A stretch of 64,000 bases of DNA from an uncultured Hoeflea sp. (GCF_947501405.1 NZ_CANMVK010000004.1:48843-112842), one strand, 5' to 3'. Positions 36,469 through 46,759 are shown, counted from the first letter of the stretch. Program-made: numbers and translations. The notes: generated by a model from the sequence alone, not told the origin.

Positions 36469-37712
36469 AACGCCTCCGGTGATTGCATGCTGGTTTCAAA
36501 CTTGGCAAGGAACCTGGCCGCCTGCCGGCCATCGCAGACACGATGATCAACCGAAAGTGTGATGGTCACCGTGTTGCGCGGTTCAACCGACGTGCCAATC
36601 ACCCATGGTCGGCGCTGCGGCGCGCCAATGCCGACGAGCGCCACCTGTGGCGGGAAAATCACGCCCGACATGGCTTCTGCACCGGTTTCACCCAAAGCCG
36701 ATATCGTTAGCGTTCCCTTTGTCATCTCAGAGCCGCGCAGCCGTCCGGCACGCGCCCGGGTGACAAGGTCGCGCATCGCATCCATGGTTTCATCCAGCGT
36801 CAGCTTGTCAGCATCGACGATTGCTGGCGCCACCAGCCCGCCGCCACGCAACGCCACGGCGACTCCGGCATGGACCGGGATTGATGGACTGAATGTGTCG
36901 TTCTCGTAATGACCGTTAATGGTCGGCACTGACCCGGCCGCAAGGACCGACGCACGCACGAACAATGCACCCATCAAAATACGGTTGACCGGATCGCGGT
37001 CGGCATTGGTAGCCTCCAGCCATTGCGAGGCCGGACTCAGGTCAATCGTCTGGTTGACATAGAAATGCGGAATCTCCCGCTTGGATCGCGCCATGGCTGT
37101 AGCAATGGCCCTGCGCATTTCGTCCGCCGGAGAGGATGTCACATCGGCCTTCTCTGCGACTGACGCGGGAAGCGGCGAAGCCGGAGCTTTCGTCGCGGCG
37201 TTTTCGACATCGGTCAATTGGATCGCTCCGCCCAGGCCGCTACCCTGGATGGTTGAGAGATCCAGACCCAGTTCCGCGGCTCGTTTGCGGGCGGCCGGTG
37301 AAGCGACTGGATCACCAGACCGGCTGACCACGGGCGAAGTTGGAATTGGAGCGGTGTGAAATTGACGCACAAGGGGCGCCGGCTCGGCAATCGAGGCTGC
37401 CGCTGGCGGTTCAGACTCTGTCCCCGGCACTGCCTTTTCGGGCACGAGCCCGGCCGTTTCGGTTGGTGCATCTTCACCTTCGGCAAGGATCACTGCCAGC
37501 GGTGCACCGACCGGCAGTTTTTGACCCAACTTCGCCTGGAGTTGGTGCACCCTACCGGCTTCAAATGTCTCGATCTCGATTGCACCCTTCTGCGTTTCCA
37601 CAACCGCAACGACATCGCCGCGTTTGACCGCATCTCCGGGCTTGACCAGCCATTCGATCAGCGTTCCCGCTTCCATATCGGAGCCCAGAGACGGCATGGC
37701 AAACACGCCCAT
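36465..37712 (-). CDS. 2-oxoacid dehydrogenase E2 component (dihydrolipoyl acyltransferase)
   Basis: 415 residues: lipoyl domain (1-75; lipoyl Lys K42 in ETQKGAIEI), a Pro/Ala-rich linker, a peripheral subunit-binding domain (VASPAARKRAAELGLDLSTIQGSG, about 165-190) and the catalytic domain with H390 and D394 in DHRVCDG. It starts one base after the E1 stop (TGAgATG), ensuring coupling. E2 transfers the acyl group from lipoyl to CoA. No E3 (lipoamide dehydrogenase) gene is present in the operon, so a housekeeping E3 must serve. Confidence 0.9.
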   Translation of the reverse strand: MGVFAMPSLGSDMEAGTLIEWLVKPGDAVKRGDVVAVVETQKGAIEIETFEAGRVHQLQAKLGQKLPVGAPLAVILAEGEDAPTETAGLVPEKAVPGTESEPPAAASIAEPAPLVRQFHTAPIPTSPVVSRSGDPVASPAARKRAAELGLDLSTIQGSGLGGAIQLTDVENAATKAPASPLPASVAEKADVTSSPADEMRRAIATAMARSKREIPHFYVNQTIDLSPASQWLEATNADRDPVNRILMGALFVRASVLAAGSVPTINGHYENDTFSPSIPVHAGVAVALRGGGLVAPAIVDADKLTLDETMDAMRDLVTRARAGRLRGSEMTKGTLTISALGETGAEAMSGVIFPPQVALVGIGAPQRRPWVIGTSVEPRNTVTITLSVDHRVCDGRQAARFLAKFETSMQSPEAL

Positions 37713-37713
37713 C

Positions 37714-39708
37714 TCAGCGCCCCAGAACAGATTTGGCACCGGCGATGATGCTCGGTACCTGCGGTATCGCGGCGTCTTCAAGGTGCTTGGGATAGGGAAT
37801 GGGAACCTCGGCCGAGCAAACCCGGCCAACCGGCGCATCCAGATGCCAAAATCCCTGCTCCATGATCCGTGCCGAAATCTCGGCGGACACGGACCCGGAA
37901 CGCCAGCCTTCATCAATGATCAGCGCGCGCCGCGTGCGTGCCAGCGAACCGATAATGGTTTCATCGTCAAGCGGCCGCAGCGAACGCAGATCGATCACCT
38001 CGGCTTCAATGCCTTCTCCGGCAAGTTGCTCGGCTGCCTCGAGCGTCTTGTGCAGCGAGCCGCCATAGGTGATCAGCGAAATGTCCCGGCCGGCACGCCG
38101 GATAGCTGCCCTGGAGATTTCTACCGCTCCGCTCCTGGCGTCGATCTTACCCGTACGATTGTAGAGCATCACATTTTCGAAGATCAGGACCGGGTCGGGA
38201 TCTTCCAGTGCAGTCCAGAGCATGCCGCGCGCGTCTTCGACGGTTGCGGGCGCGAGCACTTTGAGGCCTGGAATATGGGCATACCAGCCTTCAAGCGAAT
38301 GGGAGTGCTGGGCGGCAAGCTGCTTGCCCGCGCCCGTCGCCATGCGAATGACCAGCGGGACGCCAAATTGACCGCCAGACATGTGACGGAGCGTCGCTGC
38401 CGTGTTGAGAATTTGATCCAGCGCAAGCAGGCTGAAATTGACCGTCATGAGTTCAACGATCGGCCGCATACCGGCGGCCGCAGCGCCAATGCCGGCGCCG
38501 GTAAAGCCGGATTCCGATAGCGGTGTGTCGCGGACGCGTTCCTCCCCAAATTCCGCCATTAAACCTTTGGACACGGCATAACAACCGCCATAGGCCCCTA
38601 CATCCTCGCCCATCAGAAAAACGCGAAAGTCGTGCTCAATCGCCTCGCGAATTGCCTGGCCTACCGCCTCGCGATAAGTGATTTCGATGGTCTCGCCCGA
38701 CGCCGCTACCGGTAAGGGTGGTGGCGGCTGCTCGCCAAGAACGTGTTTTTCAAGGTCGGCGACTGGCTCCCAGTTACCCGCTTCGGCAAAAGCGACAGCT
38801 TCAGTGATTTCGGCGTCAATCTCGGCTTCGATCTTTGTGATGTCCGCTTCATGGATCAGCTTGTTGTCTTCCAGCCAGCCCCGAAAACGCACGATTGGCC
38901 CCTTGCCACGCCAATCCTCCACCTCCTCCTTGTCGCGATAGAGCTGGGCATCAAACATCGAATGCGCCCGGAACCGGTATGTGCGGCATTCCAGAAACAC
39001 TGGTTCCCCCGTTTCGCGGATGCGCTGAACTGCGCGTCGAGCGGCTGCTTCCACGGCAACAACGTCCATACCGTCAACCACCTCCGAATGGACACCGTAG
39101 GATGCGGCCTTCTGGTCAATGTTGGTCTTGGCCTCGGTCCGGGCGAGTGCCGACCCCATCGCATAGCCATTGTTCTCGCACACAAACAGGACCGGCAGCT
39201 TCCACAACTGACAAAGGTTCAGGGTCTCGTGGAACTCTCCTTCAGCCACCGCGCCTTCGCCAAAGAAGCAAGCGGTGACGGCATCAATGTGCTGCATCTT
39301 GTCGCCCAGCGCCAATCCAGCGGCCAAAGGCAAGCCGCCGCCGACGATCGCATTGCCACCATAGAAGTTGGTGCCAGCGTCAAACAGATGCATCGAACCA
39401 CCGCGCCCGCCAGAGCAGCCCTCGGCTTTGCCATACATTTCAGCCATGACCGTAGTCATCGGCACACCGCGCACCAATGCATGACCGTGCTCGCGATAGG
39501 TGGCCACGATTCGGTCAGCAGGCGTCAACACCGGAATTATCCCGCTCGCAATCGCTTCCTCTCCGTCATAAAGGTGCAGAAAGCCGCGGATTTTCTGTTC
39601 GGTGTAGAGCTGAGCACATCTATCCTCGAACCGGCGAATGCGGATCATATGCCGTAGCAGGTCCACCATATGCGCGTGGTCGAGGCGTGGCTTGTCGATG
39701 CCGGTCAT
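37714..39708 (-). CDS. Fused E1 alpha-beta subunit of a pyruvate/acetoin-type dehydrogenase
   Basis: 664 residues joining two normally separate subunits. Residues about 1-325 are E1-alpha: HLYDGEEA, then the thiamine diphosphate motif [16 protein letters not shown]...[11 protein letters not shown] Pro-rich linker ([10 protein letters not shown]) follows. Residues about 345-664 are E1-beta: [42 protein letters not shown], and [11 protein letters not shown]. It should decarboxylate pyruvate or a related 2-oxoacid and hand the acyl group to the E2 encoded next. Its start overlaps the synthetase stop by four bases. Confidence 0.9.
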   Translation of the reverse strand: MTGIDKPRLDHAHMVDLLRHMIRIRRFEDRCAQLYTEQKIRGFLHLYDGEEAIASGIIPVLTPADRIVATYREHGHALVRGVPMTTVMAEMYGKAEGCSGGRGGSMHLFDAGTNFYGGNAIVGGGLPLAAGLALGDKMQHIDAVTACFFGEGAVAEGEFHETLNLCQLWKLPVLFVCENNGYAMGSALARTEAKTNIDQKAASYGVHSEVVDGMDVVAVEAAARRAVQRIRETGEPVFLECRTYRFRAHSMFDAQLYRDKEEVEDWRGKGPIVRFRGWLEDNKLIHEADITKIEAEIDAEITEAVAFAEAGNWEPVADLEKHVLGEQPPPPLPVAASGETIEITYREAVGQAIREAIEHDFRVFLMGEDVGAYGGCYAVSKGLMAEFGEERVRDTPLSESGFTGAGIGAAAAGMRPIVELMTVNFSLLALDQILNTAATLRHMSGGQFGVPLVIRMATGAGKQLAAQHSHSLEGWYAHIPGLKVLAPATVEDARGMLWTALEDPDPVLIFENVMLYNRTGKIDARSGAVEISRAAIRRAGRDISLITYGGSLHKTLEAAEQLAGEGIEAEVIDLRSLRPLDDETIIGSLARTRRALIIDEGWRSGSVSAEISARIMEQGFWHLDAPVGRVCSAEVPIPYPKHLEDAAIPQVPSIIAGAKSVLGR

Positions 39709-41447
39709 GTCTCATCAGTCTCCAATGTCGAGATATCGCCCTCGGGCAGGCCCAACTCGCGTGCCTTGAGAAGGCGGCGCATGATTTTGCCTGATCGGGT
39801 CTTGGGCAACGTCTTGCGGAATACGATTTCGCGCGGCGCAACCGCCGGCCCGAGTTTCTTGCGGGCGTGACCACGCACTTCCCGTTCCAACTGTTCAGAT
39901 GCCTCGAAACCCGGATTCAGCACGACATAGGCCTTGACGATCTCACCGGCAGTCTCGTCGGGGACGCCGATGACACCTGCCTCAGCGATCGCATCGTGCT
40001 CGATAAGCGCGCTTTCGACCTCAAAAGGCCCGATCAGATGGCCTGACGATTTGATGAGATCGTCGGCGCGGCCAACGAACCAGTAGTAACCGTCCTTGTC
40101 TTTCATCGCGAGGTCGCCGGACAGATACCAGTCGTCGACAAAGCACTTGTCGTATCGCGCCTGCTCGTGAAGATAGGTCCGCATCATGGAGGGCCAGCCC
40201 GGTCGCAGTGCCAGTTCCCCGATTTCGCCTGACTCACATTCGCGAACCGAGCCATTCTCGCGCTCGACAATGCCTGCTTCGATCCCTGGCAGTGGCTTGC
40301 CCATCGAACCGGGGCGGATATCCATTGCGCTTGTATTGGCGATCATGATGCCGCCTGTCTCAGTTTGCCACCAATTGTCGTGGAACGGCCCACCAAAGAC
40401 GCGGTGGCTCCAGATCACCGCTTCAGGATTGAGCGGCTCGCCGACGCTCGCGAGAAACTTCAGTGAGGAAAAAACATAGGGCTCGGCGGCGGCGTCACCG
40501 GCACGCATCATCATGCGGATGGCGGTGGGTGCCGAATACCAGACCTCGACCTTTTCGCGCTGCACGGTCTCGTACCAGCGATCGAGATCGAACTCGGCTT
40601 CATCGACGATCATCGTTACGCGGTTCACGAGCGGCGCGATGATTCCATATGACGTACCGGTCACCCAGCCGGGATCGGCTGTGCACCAGTAGATCGTTCC
40701 TGGTGTGAGCTCGAGCGCATTGCGCCCGGAATAGGCGTGATAAACCACCGCCTGATGCACATGCACCGCCCCTTTCGGCTTGCCAGTGGTCCCCGAAGTG
40801 AAGTGGATCAGTGCCCGATCTTCCGGGCGCGTATGCACCGTCTCGAACTCCGGAGATGCTGCATCAAGCGCGGGCCCAAGTGCAACACAATCGTCCGGCG
40901 CCTCGTTTCCGGCAATCAGGACGAGTTTCAGAGATGATATCTGATCACGCCAGGCGGCGATCTTGCGCTTGTAAAGCGCGGCAGTTGTCAGCAACACTGT
41001 GGCGTTGCCAATCTCCATGCGTGTGCGGATCGGTTCCGGACCGAATGCGGAAAACAGCGGTGTAAACACCATACCGGCCTTCAGCGTTCCAATCGCTGCG
41101 GCGTAGAGTTCGGGAACCCGGCCCATAAGCGCAAACAGACTGTCGCCGGGCTCGAGTCCGTGCTTTTTCAGCACATTGGCAAACCGCGACGACAGCACAG
41201 CCATGTCGGCATAGGTCAATTGACGGCGCGTATCGTCCTTGCCAATCCAATGCAAGGCAACAGCATCGCCGTGACCCTGCTCGACGTGGCGATCCACCGC
41301 CTCATAGCCGATGTTGAGCGCGCCATCGGGCCAGCCGTCGACAAGCGTCGCAGCGTCATCCCATGAAAAGGATAGCCGGGCCTCATCAAAATCGGGCATT
41401 GCGGCACCGGCCCGCTCTTCATCGCTCTTGGTGATTTCATCCGGCAC
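39705..41447 (-). CDS. AMP-forming acyl-CoA (acetyl-CoA-type) synthetase
   Basis: 580 residues of the ANL superfamily. P-loop-like [24 protein letters not shown], the hinge [24 protein letters not shown] and the catalytic Lys in [14 protein letters not shown] are all present. Closest in form to acetyl-CoA synthetases, although about 60-70 residues shorter than the housekeeping enzyme. It begins with GTG 41447 after gggag. First gene of the four-gene operon with E1, E2 and ACP. Box D lies 62 bp upstream and is shared with the divergent glycosyltransferase operon. Both routes in the operon end at acyl-CoA. Confidence 0.88.
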   Translation of the reverse strand: MPDEITKSDEERAGAAMPDFDEARLSFSWDDAATLVDGWPDGALNIGYEAVDRHVEQGHGDAVALHWIGKDDTRRQLTYADMAVLSSRFANVLKKHGLEPGDSLFALMGRVPELYAAAIGTLKAGMVFTPLFSAFGPEPIRTRMEIGNATVLLTTAALYKRKIAAWRDQISSLKLVLIAGNEAPDDCVALGPALDAASPEFETVHTRPEDRALIHFTSGTTGKPKGAVHVHQAVVYHAYSGRNALELTPGTIYWCTADPGWVTGTSYGIIAPLVNRVTMIVDEAEFDLDRWYETVQREKVEVWYSAPTAIRMMMRAGDAAAEPYVFSSLKFLASVGEPLNPEAVIWSHRVFGGPFHDNWWQTETGGIMIANTSAMDIRPGSMGKPLPGIEAGIVERENGSVRECESGEIGELALRPGWPSMMRTYLHEQARYDKCFVDDWYLSGDLAMKDKDGYYWFVGRADDLIKSSGHLIGPFEVESALIEHDAIAEAGVIGVPDETAGEIVKAYVVLNPGFEASEQLEREVRGHARKKLGPAVAPREIVFRKTLPKTRSGKIMRRLLKARELGLPEGDISTLETDET

Positions 41448-41502
41448 GGCAGGCTCCCAGCTTCATCTGACCGGATTGTAGCGGTGTCGGGGCGCAATGC
41501 GT

Positions 41503-41516
41503 TTAACCTGTGTTAA
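41503..41516. promoter_or_regulatory. Palindromic box D, TTAAC-ctgt-GTTAA
   Basis: Perfect half-sites, 4-bp spacer, in the divergent gap between the synthetase operon (centre 62 bp from its GTG) and the glycosyltransferase operon (centre 91 bp from its ATG). It can serve both. Confidence 0.62.
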
Positions 41517-41600
41517 GCCACTGCCTTGGCGAAAGACCTTAAGTCATGGCTCAAGGCACCAAACAGCCGGGCGCCAAACCTGCGCTGCGGAGGATGTTGT

Positions 41601-42899
41601 ATGAAGATCGCCCATTTCACCAACACCTACGCGCCACATGTCGGCGGCGTGGCACGTAGCGTCCTGTCGCTGGTCGAGACACTGGGCCGTCATGGCTGTG
41701 AAACACTGGTGGTCGCCCCGCGTTTTGCCGGTATCGCTGCCTATGAAAAGCATGTCTATCGAGTTCCGGCCATCCAGCATTTCGGCGGTAGTGATTTCTC
41801 CATCCCACTGCCCGCCGGCCCCGCTCTGGATGATGCGCTCGACGCATTTGAACCCGATGTCATTCACTCCCATCATCCGTTTCTGCTGGGCGATACGGCA
41901 TTGCGGGTAGCGGCAGCACGCTGTTTGCCGATCGTCTACACGTTCCACACCCGCTATGACCTTTATGGGCACTATGTCGGCCAGGATTCCCCAATCGTGG
42001 AACGGATGCTGAGAAACCTGTCGGCAGGCTATTGCAATCTGGCCAGTGCAGTGGTTGCGCCGAGCCGGAGCATTGCCGACTATCTGGTTACCCAGGACGT
42101 TGACGTGCCTATCGAAGTGATTGCGACCGGGATCGACCTGTCCGCATTCGACAATGGCGATGCAAGCGCCGCGCGGGCACAATTTGGCATTGCGGCCGAG
42201 ACACCGTTGATCGGTCATGTCAGTCGGCTTGCACCGGAAAAAAATCCTGAGTTTCTCACCCAGTCGATAATTGAGTGCCTGTCTGAAAAAGCCGGCGCGA
42301 TGGCATTGATCGTCGGCGACGGTGGCTCCAGGCAAGATATGGAAACAGACTTTGAACGTGCGGGCCTGAAAGACCGTGTTCGATTCACCGGCGTGTTGAC
42401 TGGGGCCGAACTCGAAAATGCCTACGCTGCTATGGACGTCTTTGTGTTTGCGTCGAAATCCGAGACCCAAGGCCTGGTCATTGTCGAAGCCATGGCGTCT
42501 GGAACGCCTATCGTAGCGCTGGACGCACCCGGTGTCCGCGATGTTGTCAACGATCAGGAAAATGGCCTGCTGTTTGACGCCGATGCACCCGTTGCGACGT
42601 TTGCCAGAGGAGTTATCGCGCTGCTCAACAACCCGGAATGGATGGCAAAAATCGGCATGAACGCCCGGGCAACGGCACTCGACTGCACCGAGGATGCCTG
42701 CGTTAGGCGCATGCTGGCACTTTATGCCGACGTTATCGGGAAGCACCCGACATTCGACGAATCCAGTGACAGTCTTTGGGACGCAACCCGCCGTAGCCTA
42801 TCAAAAGAAGTCGACATTCTGTCCAATTTTGCCCGAGCATTCGGCAACGCCGTAATGATAGCGGAAGATGACGATGCTGGCGTGACGGAAGCGACATGA
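41601..42899 (+). CDS. GT4-family glycosyltransferase
   Basis: 432 residues. GT-B fold of family GT4: glycine-rich N-terminus MKIAHFTNTYAPHVGGVARSV, acceptor-side IHSHHPFLLGD, the donor domain with HVSRLAPEKNPEFL, and the E-x7-E signature (SKSETQGLVIVEAMASGTP). Relatives transfer sugars to diacylglycerol or phosphatidylinositol. ATG 41601 has a good ggagg site, which excludes the upstream in-frame ATG 41526. It overlaps by four bases with a lysophospholipid-acyltransferase-like gene, so glycolipid synthesis is likely. Confidence 0.87.
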   Translation: MKIAHFTNTYAPHVGGVARSVLSLVETLGRHGCETLVVAPRFAGIAAYEKHVYRVPAIQHFGGSDFSIPLPAGPALDDALDAFEPDVIHSHHPFLLGDTALRVAAARCLPIVYTFHTRYDLYGHYVGQDSPIVERMLRNLSAGYCNLASAVVAPSRSIADYLVTQDVDVPIEVIATGIDLSAFDNGDASAARAQFGIAAETPLIGHVSRLAPEKNPEFLTQSIIECLSEKAGAMALIVGDGGSRQDMETDFERAGLKDRVRFTGVLTGAELENAYAAMDVFVFASKSETQGLVIVEAMASGTPIVALDAPGVRDVVNDQENGLLFDADAPVATFARGVIALLNNPEWMAKIGMNARATALDCTEDACVRRMLALYADVIGKHPTFDESSDSLWDATRRSLSKEVDILSNFARAFGNAVMIAEDDDAGVTEAT

Positions 42900-43576
42900 A
42901 TGCGCCCGAAGATGCGGCAGAGGGCGCCTCACCCTTATCCATTTTTGCGGCCAAGGTTCTGGGCGACATTCTGTCAGTGCTGCTCAGACTATGGGCATTG
43001 ACACTGCGGCTGGACAACAAGGAGCTTCGTGCAATCAGCGAGATGGTGGCCAGAGGTGAGTCATTGCTCATTGTGTTCTGGCATGGGCAGTTCTTTCCTC
43101 TTTTCGTCGCTGCAGAAGGGTTTGATGCAACAGTTGTGGTGGCGTCGTCCTGGCGTGGCATGGTCATATCCCGCATCTGCCGGCGCTTTGGCTACAGAGC
43201 GGTGTTGACGCGGGGAAAACATAACCGCTTGCCGGCGCTGGAAACCGCCATCGGGACCGGCAGCAAAATCGCGAGTCTGGCGCTTGATGGCTCTTCGGGG
43301 CCGCAACACATAGTCAAGAAAGGTGCTTTGCGGATCGCCTCGGATCTGGGATTTCGGATTCTGCCATTGTACGTTGAAAGCCGCCGCGCGCTGGTCCTGG
43401 GCTGGCGATGGGACAAACGTGAAATTCCGCTCCCCTTTTCGTCGGTTCGGCTGCGCCTGGGCCAACCTCTCGATGTTCCACCTGGCTTGGGAAGTCAGAA
43501 GATCGAGGCTTTCAGGACGAAATTGAAACACGAAATGCAGGCGCTCGAGTCCTCCAGTCGCCCCGCGGCAATTTGA
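42896..43576 (+). CDS. DUF374 lysophospholipid-acyltransferase-like protein
   Basis: 226 residues. The DUF374 pattern is clear: IVFWHGQFFPL (acyltransferase-like HG), VVVASSWRGMVISRICRRFGYRAVLTRG, and LALDGSSGPQHIVKKGAL (the DGPxGP-type block). One N-terminal hydrophobic helix suggests inner-membrane attachment. Coupled by ATGA overlap to the GT4 glycosyltransferase, it may acylate the glycolipid made by its neighbour (inference). Confidence 0.85.
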   Translation: MNAPEDAAEGASPLSIFAAKVLGDILSVLLRLWALTLRLDNKELRAISEMVARGESLLIVFWHGQFFPLFVAAEGFDATVVVASSWRGMVISRICRRFGYRAVLTRGKHNRLPALETAIGTGSKIASLALDGSSGPQHIVKKGALRIASDLGFRILPLYVESRRALVLGWRWDKREIPLPFSSVRLRLGQPLDVPPGLGSQKIEAFRTKLKHEMQALESSSRPAAI

Positions 43577-43672
43577 TGCCGAGCCCAGTTGGCCAACTTT
43601 ACCCAGATCAATGCGCCGCCTTTCAACCCAAGGGTAAAGTATCCAGCGACGGAAACGACAATGGAGAGCGCC

Positions 43673-44101
43673 ATGAAGACGACCGCAATGACGACGATCG
43701 ATCATGCCCCTCAAGTGGTCCATGAATGGGTCAATGAGCTGAGCCACGAGCTGACCTTGATGGAATCTGGCCGCGCATTGCGGCTTTTGCGAGTGACCCT
43801 GCATACGCTACGCGACATATTGCCAGTGGCTGAGGCGGTGGATATGTCAGCACAACTGCCCGTGCTGTTGCGTGGTGTTTTCTTTGAGGGCTGGAACCCG
43901 TCAGCGGTCCCCGCCGACTGGCAGAACAAAGCGGACTTTGTCGCCCGCGTTCAGGAAGAGTTTTCGAACGAACCATTCGAGAAGCCCGAGAAGGCGATTT
44001 CCGCCGTATTTGCCCTGCTGCGAAGGAGAATGTCGTCCGGCGAGATCGAACAGGTCATTCACGCCACACGAAAGCCGCTTCAGTCGCTTTGGGAAGATTG
44101 A
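43673..44101 (+). CDS. DUF2267 protein
   Basis: 142 residues of the all-helical DUF2267 family: VVHEWVNELSHELTLMESGRALRLLRVTLHTLRDILPVAEAVDMSAQLPVLLRGVFFEGWNP. Function unknown, but the family recurs in stress and low-oxygen regulons together with CBS, Usp and Hsp20 genes, as here. Several starts are possible (43661, 43673, 43688); 43673 has gagag at a good distance. Probably co-transcribed with the glycosyltransferase operon. Confidence 0.85.
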   Translation: MKTTAMTTIDHAPQVVHEWVNELSHELTLMESGRALRLLRVTLHTLRDILPVAEAVDMSAQLPVLLRGVFFEGWNPSAVPADWQNKADFVARVQEEFSNEPFEKPEKAISAVFALLRRRMSSGEIEQVIHATRKPLQSLWED

Positions 44102-44250
44102 CCGGGTCCGTAGGCTAAGGGTCTGAGAATTTATGCCCGACACCGGTGAAGCTGCGTCTGCCCGCAGCTCTGATCCGCAGGTGCTTTCTTCGTGCCCGCC
44201 AATATTGTCCGGTAACATGTCCAGTTTGGCCAGATCTGCCTAATTTGACA

Positions 44251-44264
44251 TTGACCGGTGTTAA
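44251..44264. promoter_or_regulatory. Palindromic box E, TTGAC-cggt-GTTAA
   Basis: Same pattern as boxes C and F, centred about 40 bp before the phosphoribosyltransferase ATG. Confidence 0.6.
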
Positions 44265-44297
44265 GGCGGCTTGGTGTTGCCCGGGCATACTCGTGCA

Positions 44298-45032
44298 ATG
44301 ATGTTGTTCAAGGATCGACAGGATGCAGGTGAGCAGTTGGCAATGCGCCTGATTGCCTTGGATTTGCATTGCCCGATCGTCGTTGCCCTGCCGCGAGGCG
44401 GGGTGCCGGTGGCCATGCCCATCGCAAACCGTTTGGGAAGCCTGCTCGACGTGCTGCTGATCCGCAAGGTTGGCGTTCCAGGGCATCGCGAACTTGCTGT
44501 CGGCGCAGTCTCCGATGGTCAGGGCATGCAGTTCGTGCTTAATGAGTACATTGCAGAGCGCTTAAAGCTCTCCCATCATGATGTTGTCGCGTTGGCCAAG
44601 CGCGAAGTGCCTGAACTGGAGCGACGCCGGCAGCTCTACTTCGCCGACCAACCGCCTAAGCCGCTTTCCGGAAAGACAGTGATCCTCGTCGATGACGGCA
44701 TGGCCACCGGCGCAACGGCGCGTATGGCGCTGCGCCTCGTCCGGCAGCAGAATCCACTGCAGATCATCTTGGCACTGCCGGTGGCCCCAGCATCAAGCAT
44801 CGCCGAACTCAGCCATGATGCCGATGCCGTCATCTGTCTCCATCAGCCAGAGCCCTTCCACGCGGTCGGCGCCCATTACCGCAGCTTTGATCAGGTCAGC
44901 GATGACACGGTGGCGACCATGTTGCGGCAGCACCGCATATCGCGATCGGCCACGTCTCACGACAATCCGGACGAAGAAGCGACCGGCAAGCTGCCGGAGC
45001 AATCGGTCAAGCAACGAGGAGAACCAGAATGA
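44298..45032 (+). CDS. Phosphoribosyltransferase-family protein
   Basis: 244 residues with the PRPP-binding loop TVILVDDGMATGATA (about 127-141) in a Rossmann-like PRTase domain, plus an upstream ALPRGGVPVAMPIA segment typical of the stand-alone PRTase family often fused or linked to dienelactone hydrolases and erythromycin-esterase-like proteins. No purine or pyrimidine assignment is possible. The start is ATG 44298 or 44301. It overlaps the next gene by four bases. Box E sits directly upstream, linking it to the Crp/Fnr regulon. Confidence 0.85.
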   Translation: MMLFKDRQDAGEQLAMRLIALDLHCPIVVALPRGGVPVAMPIANRLGSLLDVLLIRKVGVPGHRELAVGAVSDGQGMQFVLNEYIAERLKLSHHDVVALAKREVPELERRRQLYFADQPPKPLSGKTVILVDDGMATGATARMALRLVRQQNPLQIILALPVAPASSIAELSHDADAVICLHQPEPFHAVGAHYRSFDQVSDDTVATMLRQHRISRSATSHDNPDEEATGKLPEQSVKQRGEPE

Positions 45033-46282
45033 AATCCATCCGATCAACCTGGACCACGGCCCTTTTGATTGCAGGTCTTGCAATTCTGCCGGCAACGGCT
45101 GCGGAAATTGTCGGCGGTGATGTTTTTGAAGCTGGGGCCAACGCGACAATCGACGGGGCGCCGACCCGCGATGTATTCGCGACCGGGTTTTCGGCCACGC
45201 TGGATGGCGACATCGCTGGCGACGGCCACGCCGCCGGGTTTGATGTCGACGTCGATGGACCAATCGGTGGCGACCTTTATGCGGTCGGCGCCAGCGTCTC
45301 GATTACCTCGCGTATCGCCGAGGATCTGACTGCGGCTGGCTTTTCCGTGCGGTTGCGTTCGAACGGCAGCGTTGAGGGCAACGCCCGGCTAACCGCAGGG
45401 ACCATTCGCATCGACGGCCCAATAAGCGGCAGTCTGATGGCGGCAGGCGGGAAGATCGTTCTGAATGCTCCAGTTTCGGGCGACGTCCGGCTCACTGCCG
45501 GAAACATTGCAATCGGCGATGATGCCCGAATTGGCGGCAATCTCGTTTATGCGGCGCCGGCAGAAATCGACATTCCCGCTTCCGTCATTCCGGCAGACCG
45601 CGTCCGCTTCACCCAAATTGCGAGCCCCGAAGGTTTCGACGGCTTTCGCGAGATGATGACCGAACCGCAGAGCATGTTCTGGCCATCCTTCTTCACAATC
45701 CTGGCAACGTTTGTCGTCACTCTGACATTTCTGCTTGTCGCCGCGGCCATCTTCCTGGCCCTTTTGCCAAACCGCGTTGAACAGGCGTTCAATCTGGTCA
45801 ACACAAAGCCCGGAATTTCCGCATTGGCGGGGTTTCTTGCCATGGCCCTGCTGTTCGGGCTTGTGCCCGTCAGCGCCATGACTTTGATTGGCGCGCCGCT
45901 GATCCCGATCGTACTCTTGTTCATCGTTGTGGGCTGGATGGCGGCCTACTTGCTGGGCGCCTATGCGGCTGCGGTGCGGCTGGGCGGGGCTTTCGGTGTC
46001 GATACGGCCACCAATGGGCGCAAGCTTGGAGTTTTGGCCGCGGCGTTGATCGTGCTGGCTATCCTGAACTTCATCCCGTTTATAGGATGGCTGCTCAACT
46101 TGGTCATTGTTCTTCTCGGTCTTGGCGCGATTGCGCTTTTGATCGTCAGTCGCATCGACACCAAAGCGCTGGCCGTAACGGCCCATGACGAAAGGCCTGA
46201 AGCCGCAGAGGCACAGCCCGCCAGCGAGCAAACAACGAATGGTGCCGACGGCGCCGCGACAAATAAGGACAAAAACGAATGA
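45029..46282 (+). CDS. Membrane protein with bactofilin-like beta-repeat domain
   Basis: 417 residues. A signal peptide (TALLIAGLAILPATAAE) is followed by a polymer-forming-type beta-helix of repeated short turns with alternating G and D/A (IVGGDVFEAGANATIDGAPTRDVFATGF...; residues 25-180), then about four to five membrane helices and an acidic C-terminal tail. Such proteins (polymer-forming cytoskeletal/DUF8173-like) are presumed to scaffold at the membrane; the role is unknown. It is coupled to the phosphoribosyltransferase by ATGA overlap, an intriguing pairing. Confidence 0.75.
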   Translation: MKSIRSTWTTALLIAGLAILPATAAEIVGGDVFEAGANATIDGAPTRDVFATGFSATLDGDIAGDGHAAGFDVDVDGPIGGDLYAVGASVSITSRIAEDLTAAGFSVRLRSNGSVEGNARLTAGTIRIDGPISGSLMAAGGKIVLNAPVSGDVRLTAGNIAIGDDARIGGNLVYAAPAEIDIPASVIPADRVRFTQIASPEGFDGFREMMTEPQSMFWPSFFTILATFVVTLTFLLVAAAIFLALLPNRVEQAFNLVNTKPGISALAGFLAMALLFGLVPVSAMTLIGAPLIPIVLLFIVVGWMAAYLLGAYAAAVRLGGAFGVDTATNGRKLGVLAAALIVLAILNFIPFIGWLLNLVIVLLGLGAIALLIVSRIDTKALAVTAHDERPEAAEAQPASEQTTNGADGAATNKDKNE

Positions 46283-46299
46283 ACGGCGTGGTGGAACAA

Positions 46300-46740
46300 T
46301 GGCGAACGGCTGCACTTGCCGTTTTTCAGCGTCCCTTTGTTGCTGGCGACCTCGACACCCGCCATTGCCGCTTCGCTGAATGTCACAATCGATCCTTCCA
46401 ACCAGCGCATGACAATTGAGCGGTCAGGAGATCATACGCCAGGTCTGACCTGTCTCGACAGGGCGTTCGGCATATTTCACACCCGTCGGCACCTACCAGC
46501 CGGTGCGCATGTGGTATTTGACCAAATATGGCGATGCGCCGATGCCGCATTCAAGCTGCTTCTATCGAGGCTATGCGATGCATGGGACCACAGCCATCGC
46601 AAATCTTGGTGCAGGCTGAATCACTTGGCTGCACCAGACTTCATTCCGATGTTGCACGGGCATTCTTCAATCTGGTGTTGGCTCGTGGGCGCGCTGCGAC
46701 GGCGATCGTCATCCCGTCCTGGCAATCAAGCTACCGATTG
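46300..46740 (+). pseudogene. L,D-transpeptidase (YkuD) remnant with several frameshifts
   Basis: Fragments of one YkuD protein appear in successive frames: a signal-peptide-like PFFSVPLLLATSTPAIAAS, SLNVTIDPSNQRMTIERSGD, then TPVGTYQPVRMWYLTKYGDA and YRGYAMHGTTAIANLG, and finally AESLGCTRLHSDVARAFFNL with the catalytic Cys in S-x-G-C-x-R. At least three frame changes are needed, so the gene is dead. It would have cross-linked peptidoglycan. Its position in the stress region suggests loss of one member of the regulon. Confidence 0.82.
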
Positions 46741-46759
46741 GCAGATGCCCGCATGCGAA

